From assembly GCA_002999035.1 (NCBI GenBank), contig CP027241.1, positions 1,925,001-1,989,000 on the forward strand: a stretch of 64,000 nucleotides of DNA. The letters are read 5' to 3'. A program made the position numbers and the translations under genes. The notes beneath the pieces were generated by a model. The model saw only the letters and a list, made by a program, of their open reading frames with translations, made no database searches and was not told the origin of the DNA. Source of the DNA: Lachnospiraceae bacterium oral taxon 500. GTDB lineage: Bacteria; Bacillota; Clostridia; Lachnospirales; Vallitaleaceae. This document shows, in pieces, positions 8,444-17,097 of this stretch; positions within the stretch are counted from its first letter, which is position 1; every line of letters starts with the position of its first letter.

Positions 8444-8961
8444 AGCGGGTCGGAATCATAGCATTTTTGATAGTGCTGATTTATTTTTTACAGACTACGG
8501 TTTTTACCTGGATTGCGATCAACGGGATTAAGCCGAACTTTATCATTGTGGCGGTGACTTTGATTGCGTTTTTGCGGGGCGAATATTATGGACTGGCATT
8601 TGGCGCCTCTCTGGGGCTATTGCTTGACCTTTTTTTCGGCCGGTCGCTGGGTTTGAACTTTTTTCTGTATGCCTGTGTGGGGCTGTTAACCGGTAAGACC
8701 TATTATGTATTTTCCAAGGAAAACTTTATGTTTCCGCTATTAATTATTGGCTTGGCGGACATGAGCTATAATTTATGCATTTATATCATCGGTTATTTAT
8801 TCCGTGGGAATTTGAACTTTATTTATTTTTTGGGACGGATTATTTTACCGGATATGATTTACACGGTTTTGGTCGGTGCGGCTTTTTACCGGCTGTTTGT
8901 GTTTATTCATCACAAGTTCCTGAAATGGGAAAAGAAATTGGAAGAAAGTGAACTGGAATGA
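8440..8961 (+). CDS. mreD: Rod shape-determining membrane protein MreD
   Basis: 173-residue integral membrane protein with about five hydrophobic segments and a basic C-terminal tail. The order mreC-mreD-mrdA and four-base overlaps on both sides identify it as the MreD subunit of the elongasome. P-N-F-I-I near residue 27 and G-L-L-L-D-L-F-F-G are typical of the family. It has no catalytic motif. Translation is probably coupled to mreC and mrdA. Confidence 0.92.
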   Translation: MKRVGIIAFLIVLIYFLQTTVFTWIAINGIKPNFIIVAVTLIAFLRGEYYGLAFGASLGLLLDLFFGRSLGLNFFLYACVGLLTGKTYYVFSKENFMFPLLIIGLADMSYNLCIYIIGYLFRGNLNFIYFLGRIILPDMIYTVLVGAAFYRLFVFIHHKFLKWEKKLEESELE

Positions 8962-11738
8962 AAGAAATCTTAAAATATATTTTTTCCCTGGTGACGCATC
9001 GGATGGTGGTGCTGCTTTTTGTCATCGTCTTTGCGTTCAGCATTTTGGCAGCCCGGCTTTTTCAAATGCAGATTGTCAACGGTCAAAAGTTTGACCAGGA
9101 GTTTGAATTAAAAGTCCTGCGGGAAGTGGCGATTGACGGGCGGCGGGGGAATATCTATGACCGCAACGGCGTACCTTTAACCGAAAACCAAATCTCATAC
9201 AGTGTTACTTATGATACCGGCGTTTATACGAAAAGCCAGGTTCAGGATCTGTTGACTTTTTCCCGAATTCTGCTGCGCAACGGCGAACATTTGAATATTG
9301 ATTTTCCGGTATTTTTAAATGAAAATGGCGAATTCCGCTATAAGCCTGAACTAAGCGAAACCAAAATCAGCCGTTTTCAAAAGGATCTGTTTGAAAAAGA
9401 AAATATTTCGGCGGCGGAAGTAATGAGCGCTTTGGCGGAGCGCTGGTTTAAAAAATCCTTTAAAGATGAGGCGGCCTATGGTGAGTGGCTGAAAGAGCTT
9501 CTGCCGACGGAAAAGTTGTATTTGATTTCCCTGCGCTACGCTATTTGGGCCAATGGCTTTTATAAGTTCATTCCCGAAAAGATTGCCCGCAATATCAAAC
9601 CGGAAACCTTGGCCGAGCTTCAGGAAAACCGGGAAAAGCTGCCGGGCTTTCAAATTGTCGAGGACTATAACCGGGTGTATTTTTATCCGGAATATTTTTC
9701 TCATATTATTGGCTATATCGGCTCAATCAATGAGGAAACTTTTAAAGAATACGAAGAATACGGCTACAGCCGGGAGGACCAGGCGGGCCGGATCGGGATT
9801 GAAAAAAGTATGGAGCTGATGCTGCACGGAGCCAAGGGCTATCAAACCGTGGAAGTCGATAGTCTGGGCCGGATTAAAAAGGTTTTGGCTACGGTAGAGG
9901 CCAAGGGCGGCAAAAATATTTTTCTGACGATTGATAAGGATTTACAAATCAAGACGCAGGATATTTTAGTCCGGCAAATGGCTAATATTATCAAGACCCG
10001 GCTGGTGCTCCGCCGCGGGCAGAACAAAGATCGCACCGCCCCCTTATTAAAGGAGGCCTATGTCAATCTGGTCGATAATAATACCATTAATCTGGCCAGG
10101 CTTTTGCAGGCGCAGCCGGACGGAGAAAATCAGGTCTATCAGTCCTCTCTGAAAAAAGCGGCACAAAACTACAAGCAGAAAAGACTGGATAAAATAAAAA
10201 AAGTGCTGGAAACTTCCGATGTTTCGGCCAATGAGGATTTAAAGGAGTTTTTTGCTTATTATCTGGAGAGCCTGGTGCATGACGGGATTTTAAGCAAGGA
10301 TTATAAAAAAACGACCGGTTATGAAGATTTTGAAAAAAAAGCGATCAGCTTTAAGGGGCTGCTGGAGTTTTACTTTAAAGAGGGCTTTATTCCGGCAGAG
10401 TACAGCTATGACCAAGTCAGCCGGGAAAAGATAGCGGAAAAATATTCAGAAAACTTCACTTTTGAGAAAAAGCTGTTTTTGGAAATGCTGGATAAAGAGC
10501 TTTTGCCTTACCGGGAATTATCACTGACTTTAATCGAGCAGGGAGCGGTTGAGGTGGACGAGGCCACTTATCAGGCGGTCAAAGCCGGACGGCTCACGCC
10601 GCTGGAGTTTATGAAAAAAATGATTGGCGAACTGAAATTGACACCGGCACAGGTGGCACTGGATCCGTGTACCGGAGCGGCGGTGGTAACTGACGTCAAT
10701 ACCGGCGAAGTCTTGGCGCTGGCGATGTATCCCAGCTATGACAACAACCGTTTGGTCAATCAATTTGATAATGAATATTACCAGCAGCTCTTAGCAGATA
10801 AGGCCAATCCTCTTTATCCGACGGCTACTCAGGGCAGGACTGCGCCCGGCTCGACCTTTAAAGTGCTGTCGGCAATTGCCGGCCTGGAGGAAGGGGTTAT
10901 CACTAAAAACTCACTGCTGCCGTGTACCGGTGTCTTTACCAAGCTGACACCGCATATCAGCTGCTGGATTGGCTCGTTGGGTGGAAGTCACGGCAGCATT
11001 CCGCTGCGGCGGGCAATCGGCGTCAGCTGTAATTCTTATTTTAACGAAGTCGGTTACCGGCTGGCTACCGAAAAAGGAAATTATGATCCGGCGGCCGGCG
11101 ATGAAGTGCTGCGCAAGTATACGGCGATGTTTGGACTGTCAACTTTGTCCGGCATTGAATTGCCGGAAGCAATGCCGATTGCGCCGGGGAGTCTGAATCC
11201 GGTTGAACATATTGCCAATCCGGCTACGGCTGCGATGGGACAGGAACAAAATGCTTATGCGGCGGTGCATTTGGCCCGTTATATGAATACCGTCGGTAAT
11301 GGCGGCACGCTCTATTATTTGACCCTGATTCACCAGATTAACGAAGCGGACGGCAGTATTTACTATAAACAGGTACCGAAGATAGAAACGGAAACTGGTA
11401 TCCCGGAAGAAACTTTTCGGGCGGTTTATGAGGGAATGAAGGATGTAAACTTTTCCTCTTACGGAACTGGTTTGGCTGTTTTCAGGGGCTTTCCGATTGA
11501 AGTCGGCGGCAAGACCGGTACGGCGCAGCAGACTAATCTCCGGCCGGATCACTCGGTTTATGTTTCGCTGGCGCCGATGTCCGATCCGGAAATAGCGGTC
11601 GTGGTCACGCTCCCCTTCGGCAGTACGCCGCTGATCTCCTCAGCCGGCATCACCGGAGCGGTTGCCAAGGATATATATGCGTATTATTACGAACTGGAAA
11701 AAGAATACGGCAGCCCGCCCGATTCTTTAACACAGTAA
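8958..11738 (+). CDS. mrdA: Penicillin-binding protein 2 (class B transpeptidase), long form
   Basis: Cross-links peptidoglycan during cell elongation together with RodA. The 926-residue protein has a short cytoplasmic end, one membrane helix (about 17-36) and a dimerisation/pedestal region starting near A-I-D-G-R-R-G-N-I-Y-D-R. The transpeptidase domain has S632-T-F-K635, S690-C-N692 and K852-T-G. Compared with E. coli PBP2 (about 630 residues), roughly 200 charged, helical residues are inserted between about 335 and 560; similar long forms occur in Clostridia. It starts by ATGA overlap with mreD. A short palindrome at 11746-11760 follows the stop, but it is too weak to call a terminator. 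Confidence 0.93.
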   Translation: MKEILKYIFSLVTHRMVVLLFVIVFAFSILAARLFQMQIVNGQKFDQEFELKVLREVAIDGRRGNIYDRNGVPLTENQISYSVTYDTGVYTKSQVQDLLTFSRILLRNGEHLNIDFPVFLNENGEFRYKPELSETKISRFQKDLFEKENISAAEVMSALAERWFKKSFKDEAAYGEWLKELLPTEKLYLISLRYAIWANGFYKFIPEKIARNIKPETLAELQENREKLPGFQIVEDYNRVYFYPEYFSHIIGYIGSINEETFKEYEEYGYSREDQAGRIGIEKSMELMLHGAKGYQTVEVDSLGRIKKVLATVEAKGGKNIFLTIDKDLQIKTQDILVRQMANIIKTRLVLRRGQNKDRTAPLLKEAYVNLVDNNTINLARLLQAQPDGENQVYQSSLKKAAQNYKQKRLDKIKKVLETSDVSANEDLKEFFAYYLESLVHDGILSKDYKKTTGYEDFEKKAISFKGLLEFYFKEGFIPAEYSYDQVSREKIAEKYSENFTFEKKLFLEMLDKELLPYRELSLTLIEQGAVEVDEATYQAVKAGRLTPLEFMKKMIGELKLTPAQVALDPCTGAAVVTDVNTGEVLALAMYPSYDNNRLVNQFDNEYYQQLLADKANPLYPTATQGRTAPGSTFKVLSAIAGLEEGVITKNSLLPCTGVFTKLTPHISCWIGSLGGSHGSIPLRRAIGVSCNSYFNEVGYRLATEKGNYDPAAGDEVLRKYTAMFGLSTLSGIELPEAMPIAPGSLNPVEHIANPATAAMGQEQNAYAAVHLARYMNTVGNGGTLYYLTLIHQINEADGSIYYKQVPKIETETGIPEETFRAVYEGMKDVNFSSYGTGLAVFRGFPIEVGGKTGTAQQTNLRPDHSVYVSLAPMSDPEIAVVVTLPFGSTPLISSAGITGAVAKDIYAYYYELEKEYGSPPDSLTQ

Positions 11739-11762
11739 ATTTGAGGATTTTTGAAAAATCAC

Positions 11763-11790
11763 TATACAAACGATTTTTTTTTGGTATAAT
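11763..11790 (+). promoter_or_regulatory. Extended -10 promoter for minCDE-rodA
   Basis: TATACA, 16 bases, then TGG-TATAAT (TATAAT 11785-11790). It sits in the gap between mrdA and minC and could give the min genes separate expression. Confidence 0.7.
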
Positions 11791-11843
11791 AAAAGACGAG
11801 AGTTTTGACGGTAATTAAAATTCAGGAAGCGAGGGAAATCCTT

Positions 11844-12515
11844 ATGAGTAAAGAGGCGGTTTCGATCAAAGGAACGCAGGACGGCCTGATTATACAAATA
11901 GAAGAAACAGCCGGGTTGTCGGAAATGATCGCAGCGCTGCAAAAAAAATTAACGCAGGCCAAGGGATATTTTGATGATGCCAAAGTTGCTTTGGAATTTT
12001 CCGGCAAGGCTCTATCCGAAACCGAAAAGCATGAGCTTTTGGAAGTGATTCGCAGGTACTCGAAAATGGAGATTCTGTCGGTTGGGGATCATGACAAAAA
12101 CGAAGCCCCGATTCTGAAAGAAAAAGTAACGGAGCTCAGTCATTTGCTGGCAGCGGCTCAAAAGAAAGGCATTTCCTTTCATAACGGCACGCTTCGTTCC
12201 GGTCAAAGCCTATCGGTCGATACGGCAATTGTTATTTTGGGCGATGTCAATAACGGGGCAATCGTGAACGCCGGCAGCAGTGCCATTATTTTGGGCAAAC
12301 TCCGGGGAGTGGTTAACTGCGGTTTGGCCGATAAGCCCAATGCTTTTGTTTTTGCTTTGGAAATGCGGCCAACCTTGCTGCAAATCAACAATGTATACGG
12401 ACGTTTTGAGAACGAAGGCGAAGCGGGCGGCGATCCGATGATTGCGTATATTCATGCTGAGCAGATTGCGATTGAACCGCTTTCGCACAGTCTTAGTAAA
12501 AATCTGGAATTATAG
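11844..12515 (+). CDS. minC: Septum site-determining protein MinC
   Basis: FtsZ-assembly inhibitor that keeps division away from the poles, acting with MinD. I use ATG 11844 (223 residues), preceded by GAGGG; a TTG 13 codons upstream lacks a ribosome site. The N-terminal domain (about 1-95) is variable. The C-terminal domain (about 115-215) has the beta-helix pattern of MinC: R-S-G-Q-S-L, then V-I-L-G-D-V-N-N-G-A and A-S-S-A-I-I-L-G-K-L-R-G-V. The minD gene follows after 17 bases. Confidence 0.93.
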   Translation: MSKEAVSIKGTQDGLIIQIEETAGLSEMIAALQKKLTQAKGYFDDAKVALEFSGKALSETEKHELLEVIRRYSKMEILSVGDHDKNEAPILKEKVTELSHLLAAAQKKGISFHNGTLRSGQSLSVDTAIVILGDVNNGAIVNAGSSAIILGKLRGVVNCGLADKPNAFVFALEMRPTLLQINNVYGRFENEGEAGGDPMIAYIHAEQIAIEPLSHSLSKNLEL

Positions 12516-12532
12516 AGCGTAAGGAGTAGAAA

Positions 12533-13330
12533 ATGAGTGAAGTAATCGTAGTAACATCCGGTAAAGGCGGAGTAGGAAAAACCACGACTTCAGCCAATAT
12601 CGGTTCGGGGCTGGCACTGAGCGGCAAAAAGGTAGTATTGGTGGATGCAGATATCGGACTGCGCAACCTGGATGTGGTCTTGGGGCTGGAAAACCGAATC
12701 GTTTATAATATTGTCGATGCGGTTGAGGGAAACTGCCGGGTGTCGCAGGCCCTGATTCGAGACAAGAAAAATCAAAATCTGTATTTGCTGCCGGCTGCCC
12801 AGACCAGGGATAAAGACGCGGTCAATACCGAGCAAATGAAGAAATTAACCGACGAACTGCGGACAGAGTTTGATTATATTATTATTGACTCACCGGCGGG
12901 CATTGAGCAGGGGTTTAAAAACTCGATTGCAGCAGCTGACCGGGCGCTGATTGTAACGATGCCGGAGATTTCGGCGATTCGGGATGCCGACCGGATTATC
13001 GGCTTATTGGAAGCCAATGACATTAAAAATAACCGGCTGATTGTCAACCGGCTGCGGCCGGATATGGTTAAGCGCGGTGAAATGATGTCGGTCGATGACG
13101 TCATTGAGATTTTGGCAATCGAGCTGATCGGTGTGGTACCGGACGATGAGAATGTAGTCATATCAACCAATACCGGTGATCCGATTGTGTTAAAGTTTGA
13201 AAACTCTTTAGCCGGTCGGGCGTATTTGAATATCGCTAAAAGAATCATGGGCGAGGATGTTGAGTATTTGAATCTGTTTGAGCAAAAAAACCTGTTTCAG
13301 CGGCTCATGAAGGCAATTAAAGGAAATTAG
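12533..13330 (+). CDS. minD: Septum site-determining ATPase MinD
   Basis: Membrane-cycling ATPase of the ParA/MinD family that recruits MinC and is released by MinE. The 265-residue protein has the deviant Walker A motif K11-G-G-V-G-K16-T-T, a switch region D-A-D-I-G-L-R-N-L-D, and Walker B in I-I-I-D-S-P-A-G. The C-terminus ends in a short amphipathic helix (L-F-Q-R-L-M-K-A-I-K), the membrane-targeting sequence. AAGGAG precedes the ATG. It lies between minC and minE. Confidence 0.97.
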   Translation: MSEVIVVTSGKGGVGKTTTSANIGSGLALSGKKVVLVDADIGLRNLDVVLGLENRIVYNIVDAVEGNCRVSQALIRDKKNQNLYLLPAAQTRDKDAVNTEQMKKLTDELRTEFDYIIIDSPAGIEQGFKNSIAAADRALIVTMPEISAIRDADRIIGLLEANDIKNNRLIVNRLRPDMVKRGEMMSVDDVIEILAIELIGVVPDDENVVISTNTGDPIVLKFENSLAGRAYLNIAKRIMGEDVEYLNLFEQKNLFQRLMKAIKGN

Positions 13331-13340
13331 GAGGTGCGGC

Positions 13341-13616
13341 ATGGGATTAATGGACTTTTTTAAGAAGAAAGACACCTCAAAAGATATCGCCAAGGATAGA
13401 CTGAAGCTGGTTTTGATTCATGACCGGGCGGATTGTAATACTGAGCTGTTGGAAATGATTCGGGCAGATATTTTGCAGGTCATTAAAAAATATATGGATT
13501 ATGATGAAAGAGAAATGGATATTAAGATTGGAACAACCGATTCGGACACGTCACATTCACCGGTACCGGCTTTGTTTGCTAATATTCCAATCAAGAACAT
13601 CCATAAGCCCCGCTAA
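13341..13616 (+). CDS. minE: Cell division topological specificity factor MinE
   Basis: 91-residue MinE. The N-terminal membrane and MinD-contact part is followed by K-D-R-L-K-L-V-L-I-H-D-R, a hallmark of the family, and by the C-terminal dimerisation domain. GGAGGTG lies before the ATG. The stop TAA touches the rodA ATG (TAAATG). A full MinCDE set implies pole-to-pole oscillation rather than the DivIVA/MinJ system of Bacillus, as in several Clostridia. Confidence 0.95.
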   Translation: MGLMDFFKKKDTSKDIAKDRLKLVLIHDRADCNTELLEMIRADILQVIKKYMDYDEREMDIKIGTTDSDTSHSPVPALFANIPIKNIHKPR

Positions 13617-14753
13617 ATGTTGAAAAAATATCAATTAAAGCGCTTTGACTGGTTTAGCCTGCTCCTGGTGACAGCAATTGCCGGTATCGGAATTGTGGCC
13701 ATCAGCAGTGCAACTTACGGTACGGATTATTATGTCAAAAGACAGGTTTTAGGCTTTGCGACCGGCTTGGTGCTGCTTTTGATTACGGCCTTTGTCGATT
13801 ATCATTTTATAGCCAGGCTTTCGCCCCTGATTTATTTGCTTAATTTGGGGCTTCTCTTAGCGGTTTGGAAGTTTGGCGAAGCCAAATACGGCGGTACCAG
13901 ATGGCTGGGAATCGGCGGCTTTCAGATTCAGCCGTCCGAGTTTGGCAAGCTTTTTATGATTATCGTTCTGGCCAAGTATTTTGACCTTTTTAAAGAAAAG
14001 ATCAATCAGCCCCTTGTTATTCTTGGCTCTTTGATACTGATCGGTGTTCCGTTTGTGCTGGTGCTGAAACAGCCGGATTTATCGACCAGTATGGTTTTTA
14101 TTGTTTTGTTTGCGGTTATGATTTACGGCGCAAAGCTCAGCTATAAATATATTGTCGCGGTGCTGATGGTAGTGCTGCCGGGAGGGATTTTTCTGTTTGG
14201 CTATATTCAGCGGCCGGATCAGGTCCTTTTAAGTGCCAATCAGTACCGGCGGGTGATGGCAATGCTGCATCCGGAAAACTTTCCGGATATTTATTATCAA
14301 ACCATTAACTCGATGCAGGCCATTGGTTCCGGAATGCTTTCCGGCAAAGGCTTGTATCAGGGTAAGCTGCATCAGTATGATTATTTGCCGGTACCGGAAT
14401 CTGATTTTATTTTCAGCATTATTGGCGAAGAGTTTGGATTTATCGGCTGCAGTATTTTATTGGTGCTGTTTTTTCTTTTGCTGATTCGGATTTTGCTGAT
14501 TGTCAAGGACAGTCCGGATATGACCGGGCGGCTGATCGGTATGGGTTATGTCGGGATGCTGACGGCACAGATTTTTATCAATATCGGTGTCACGACCGGA
14601 ATCCTGCCCAATACCGGATTGCCTTTGCCCTATGTCAGCTATGGGATTAGTTCTTTATGGGGTAATATGATTATCATGGGCCTGGTTTTAAATGTCAGCA
14701 TGCAGCGGACAACGGAGTTGATGAGGCGAAAGGGCGAGTTTGAGGCGTACTGA
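13617..14753 (+). CDS. rodA: SEDS peptidoglycan polymerase RodA
   Basis: 378-residue polytopic membrane protein with about ten helices. It is the glycosyltransferase partner of PBP2 in rod elongation. Family marks are G-G-T-R-W-L-G-I near residue 92, Q-P-S-E-F-G-K, Q-P-D-L-S-T-S and, near the end, L-P-L-P-Y-V-S-Y-G-I-S. Placement with mreCD and mrdA favours RodA over FtsW. The ATG directly follows the minE stop, so it probably depends on translation of minE. Confidence 0.94.
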   Translation: MLKKYQLKRFDWFSLLLVTAIAGIGIVAISSATYGTDYYVKRQVLGFATGLVLLLITAFVDYHFIARLSPLIYLLNLGLLLAVWKFGEAKYGGTRWLGIGGFQIQPSEFGKLFMIIVLAKYFDLFKEKINQPLVILGSLILIGVPFVLVLKQPDLSTSMVFIVLFAVMIYGAKLSYKYIVAVLMVVLPGGIFLFGYIQRPDQVLLSANQYRRVMAMLHPENFPDIYYQTINSMQAIGSGMLSGKGLYQGKLHQYDYLPVPESDFIFSIIGEEFGFIGCSILLVLFFLLLIRILLIVKDSPDMTGRLIGMGYVGMLTAQIFINIGVTTGILPNTGLPLPYVSYGISSLWGNMIIMGLVLNVSMQRTTELMRRKGEFEAY

Positions 14754-14853
14754 TGGGGTAGTGCGCTTGATGTAAGACGGAGAACGTAGGCTTGTGTTTC
14801 TATTTTTACAGGGGTAGTATTTTGTTTCGATGTTGAAGAAAGAGGGGTAGAAA

Positions 14854-15249
14854 ATGAGGATAGGATTAGTCGCTCATAATGCCAAGAAGAAGTTGATGCA
14901 AAACTTTTGCATCGCGTACCGCAGCATTTTGCATAAGCATGAATTGTACAGTACCGGCACGACCGGCCGGTTGATTGAGGATGTCACCAACTTATCGGTG
15001 CATAAATATTTGGCGGGACATTTGGGAGGCGAACAGCAGCTTAGTTCGCGGATTTCCCATAATGAAATTGATATGGTGATTTTCTTAAGAGACCCGGTTA
15101 CCAAGCAGCAGCATGAGCCGGATGTTTCGATTATTGTGTCGATGTGCGATATGCACAATATTCCGGTGGCAACCAATTTGGCGACGGCCGAGCTTTTGAT
15201 TAAGGCTTTGGAACGCGGCGATTTGGAATGGCGGGAAATTATCCGCTGA
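14854..15249 (+). CDS. mgsA: Methylglyoxal synthase
   Basis: Converts dihydroxyacetone phosphate to methylglyoxal plus phosphate, a bypass that releases phosphate when glycolysis is overloaded. The 131-residue protein matches the family along its length: I-G-L-V-A-H-N-A-K-K at the start, S-T-G-T-T-G-R in the phosphate site, L-G-G-E-Q-Q, the L-R-D-P block and H-E-P-D-V, then A-T-N-L-A-T-A-E. AGAGGGG precedes the ATG. It is the last gene of the mre/min/rodA run, an arrangement seen in other Clostridia, and is followed by a strong hairpin. Confidence 0.96.
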   Translation: MRIGLVAHNAKKKLMQNFCIAYRSILHKHELYSTGTTGRLIEDVTNLSVHKYLAGHLGGEQQLSSRISHNEIDMVIFLRDPVTKQQHEPDVSIIVSMCDMHNIPVATNLATAELLIKALERGDLEWREIIR

Positions 15250-15273
15250 GGTAAAAATATGGCAGTTCAGACA

Positions 15274-15317
15274 AAAGACGGTGCATTAGGCTTAAGGCCG
15301 GGTAATGCACCGTCTTT
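15274..15317. terminator. Bidirectional terminator between mgsA and the minus-strand genes
   Basis: A perfect 15-bp stem, AAAGACGGTGCATTA (15274-15288) with its complement at 15303-15317, and a 14-base loop. Converging genes on both sides suggest use in both directions, though the T runs are short. Confidence 0.8.
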
Positions 15318-15369
15318 ACTGTTTCATTCAATTTTTCTGCCAAAGGGGCAGATTGCAAATAAGTTTATT

Positions 15370-15789
15370 TTATTCCGCACGTTCAAACTCATGGAAAGCA
15401 GCCGGTAATTTGTCCGATGAGCAGCCGATTCCCAGAGTCAGGTTAATACCGAACTTTTCTGCCAGAACTTTTAATTTTTCGGTAAACTTTTCGGGATTGT
15501 CGATTGCTTTTAAGTTAGCCAGTTTAAGCAGGCCGTCAACATAAATATCACTGATATCGCTATCGCGGGAAAGGATTCCGCAAAGGAAGCCGAAGAATTC
15601 ATAATGATTGTCAAAGGGGAAGTCAGAAGTGCTGATATAACGAATTTGATGCTTTAATTCATACATGTGTGAGCCGTCGCCGTCAATAAAAACGACATGA
15701 CCCTTGGTTACCTTCAAGTTTTCGTTGGCCATAGCGATCAAGCTTTGGCTTTTTCCTTCGCCGGTGGCTTTTGTGACTACTCTTATCAT
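15370..15789 (-). CDS. Small P-loop protein conserved in Clostridia, unknown function
   Basis: 139-residue protein with a Walker A-like start, T-G-E-G-K-S-Q-S (about 9-16). A hydrophobic strand ending V-V-F-I-D-G-D-G follows and could be a Walker B-type site. Later blocks are F-F-G-F-L-C-G-I and I-Y-V-D-G-L-L. I recall proteins of this size and layout in many Clostridia, sometimes mislabelled PilT; it has no secretion-ATPase motifs beyond the P-loop. AGGAGG lies nine bases before the ATG. The upstream neighbour on the same strand is a cytidylate-kinase-like gene. Nucleotide binding is likely; the role is unknown. Confidence 0.75.
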   Translation of the reverse strand: MIRVVTKATGEGKSQSLIAMANENLKVTKGHVVFIDGDGSHMYELKHQIRYISTSDFPFDNHYEFFGFLCGILSRDSDISDIYVDGLLKLANLKAIDNPEKFTEKLKVLAEKFGINLTLGIGCSSDKLPAAFHEFERAE

Positions 15790-15907
15790 AATAATTTACC
15801 TCCTGATTTGTCAAAAATTATGCAGCATCGGTCTTCCTGGTGTATGCTTATATATTCGCTGAAAAGGACAAATTTCCTTTTTTATTTAAAAAGTTTATGA
15901 ACAGCCT

Positions 15908-16519
15908 TTATTGTACTGAATTGATATAGTAGGCCAAAACGTCAACCGCCTGATCAATGCTTAAATCCGAAGTGTTTAAGCATAAATGATAATTCGCCGG
16001 CTGACCCCATTTCCGGTCGGTGTAAAACTCATAATATTTGGCCCGCTGCTTATCGACATAGCGGATTTGCTTTTTCATTTCTTCAGCTGAAATCATGGGC
16101 TCGTTATTTTCCTTTAACAGGGAAAGCTTTCGCTCAATCTTGGATTCCATGGAAGCGTAAACAAAGAAATTGAGCGGATTAAACTCGTGCAGAACATAGT
16201 CCGAGCAGCGCCCGACAATGATGCAGGGGCCTTTGGCGGCGATATCCTTGAGCACATGACTGATGGAAAAAAAGACCTTATCGGTCGAAATCTGCGGATA
16301 AAAAGAAGTGTGTCCGCTGCCGTAAAAGGGGCCGTTTAAAAGCGAGGGCACCTGTTCCTCGTTTTCCAGTAAATAGGCTTCGGAATAGTGGGTTTTTTCT
16401 TCGACAATGCGTAAAATATTTTTATCATAAAAAGGCAAATCCAGCCGCTTGGACAGGCGTTTGGCAATTTCGTGACCGCCGCTGCCGAATTGCCGGCTGA
16501 GGGTAATAATCCGATCCAT
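15908..16519 (-). CDS. Cytidylate kinase-like family protein
   Basis: 203-residue P-loop kinase-like protein of the Cytidylate_kin2 family. The start I-I-T-L-S-R-Q-F-G-S-G-G-H-E-I-A has the family's P-loop variant, with G-S-G-G-H in place of a classical G-K-S/T. It continues I-A-K-R-L-S-K-R-L and F-Y-D-K-N-I-L. V-G-R-C-S-D-Y-V-L (about 101-109) is also typical. The true housekeeping Cmk is a different subgroup, so phosphorylation of CMP is not assured. GGAGG lies before the ATG. A tRNA gene lies upstream on the same strand. Confidence 0.85.
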   Translation of the reverse strand: MDRIITLSRQFGSGGHEIAKRLSKRLDLPFYDKNILRIVEEKTHYSEAYLLENEEQVPSLLNGPFYGSGHTSFYPQISTDKVFFSISHVLKDIAAKGPCIIVGRCSDYVLHEFNPLNFFVYASMESKIERKLSLLKENNEPMISAEEMKKQIRYVDKQRAKYYEFYTDRKWGQPANYHLCLNTSDLSIDQAVDVLAYYINSVQ

Positions 16520-16556
16520 AATAACCTCCGTTGGGTCAGCTATTGATATAATATCA

Positions 16557-16587
16557 TAAAAAAACGCTTCGCAAAGGAAGCGTTTTT
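16557..16587 (-). terminator. Terminator downstream of tRNA-Ala
   Basis: On the minus strand AAAAACGCTTC (16577-16587) pairs with GAAGCGTTTTT (16560-16570), and further T follow. It lies 18 bases past the tRNA 3' end. Confidence 0.8.
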
Positions 16588-16604
16588 GAGAAACATTTTT
16601 GCGA

Positions 16605-16677
16605 TGGAGATAAGGGGACTTGAACCCCTGGCCTCTTGAATGCCATTCAAGCGCGCTCCCAGCTGCGCCATACCCCC
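16605..16677 (-). tRNA. tRNA-Ala, anticodon GGC
   Basis: The reverse strand folds as a full cloverleaf of 73 bases. The acceptor is GGGGGTA with TATCTCC (two G-U pairs). The D arm is GCGC/GCGC, the anticodon arm CTTGA/TCAAG and the T arm AGGGG/CCCCT with TTCAAGT in its loop. The anticodon loop ATGGCAT gives GGC, which reads GCC/GCU alanine codons. The discriminator is A. The 3' CCA is not encoded and must be added. It stands alone. Confidence 0.95.
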
Positions 16678-16745
16678 GAAAAATAAAGGCCGGAATGCTG
16701 CTGCCATTCCTATGATGAAAAATAAAATGTTTCCTAACTGATTAG

Positions 16746-16774
16746 AAAATAACATAAATAGATTGATTTGTCAA
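16746..16774 (-). promoter_or_regulatory. Promoter for tRNA-Ala
   Basis: On the minus strand TTGACA (16774-16769), 17 bases including a TGT just before the -10, then TATTTT. The position is right for the tRNA transcript. Confidence 0.65.
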
Positions 16775-16916
16775 GAAATTTTTTCTGAAAAGGAGAAAAA
16801 AGGGAAAGGAAAAGGAGTAAACGGGAAAAACGGGAACAAACCGAAAGAAACCGCAAAAGAAATCGGGAAAGTTTAAGAGCGAAAGCGGAAAGCGGGCGGG
16901 AAAGTTGAAGAGGGAA

Positions 16917-16945
16917 TTGACTTAAAGAAAAATTTATATTATAAT
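16917..16945 (+). promoter_or_regulatory. Promoter for the SLH 5'-nucleotidase gene
   Basis: TTGACT, exactly 17 bases, TATAAT (16940-16945). It gives a leader of about 145 bases that contains an 18-codon open frame. Confidence 0.8.
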
Positions 16946-16996
16946 TAAACATGACACAGATAATTTCGCGGAATACCCGGCAGGAGGTTTGTTTTT

Positions 16997-17053
16997 ATGA
17001 GGAAAACGGACGAAAGCGGAAATGACGAGGAGAGTCGTTTCAGAGAGGGATGA
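16997..17053 (+). CDS. Possible 18-residue leader peptide
   Basis: An ATG nine bases after AGGAGG opens an 18-codon frame (start M-R-K-T-D-E-S-G, charged throughout) ending in TGA at 17051-17053, 44 bases before the nucleotidase ATG. The ribosome site and first three codons echo those of the downstream gene (AGGAGG..ATGAGGAA), so it may be a duplicated start region rather than a functional peptide. Confidence 0.4.
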   Translation: MRKTDESGNDEESRFREG

Positions 17054-17097
17054 GGGCGAAATTATTTTTTTTGGGGTTATTTTAAGGAGGTGCTTCT

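Noticed and set aside
15370-15789. PilT assignment for the small P-loop protein
   Set aside because: It has a Walker A-like site only, and none of the Asp box, His box or other PilT motifs; the true PilT is at 48207.
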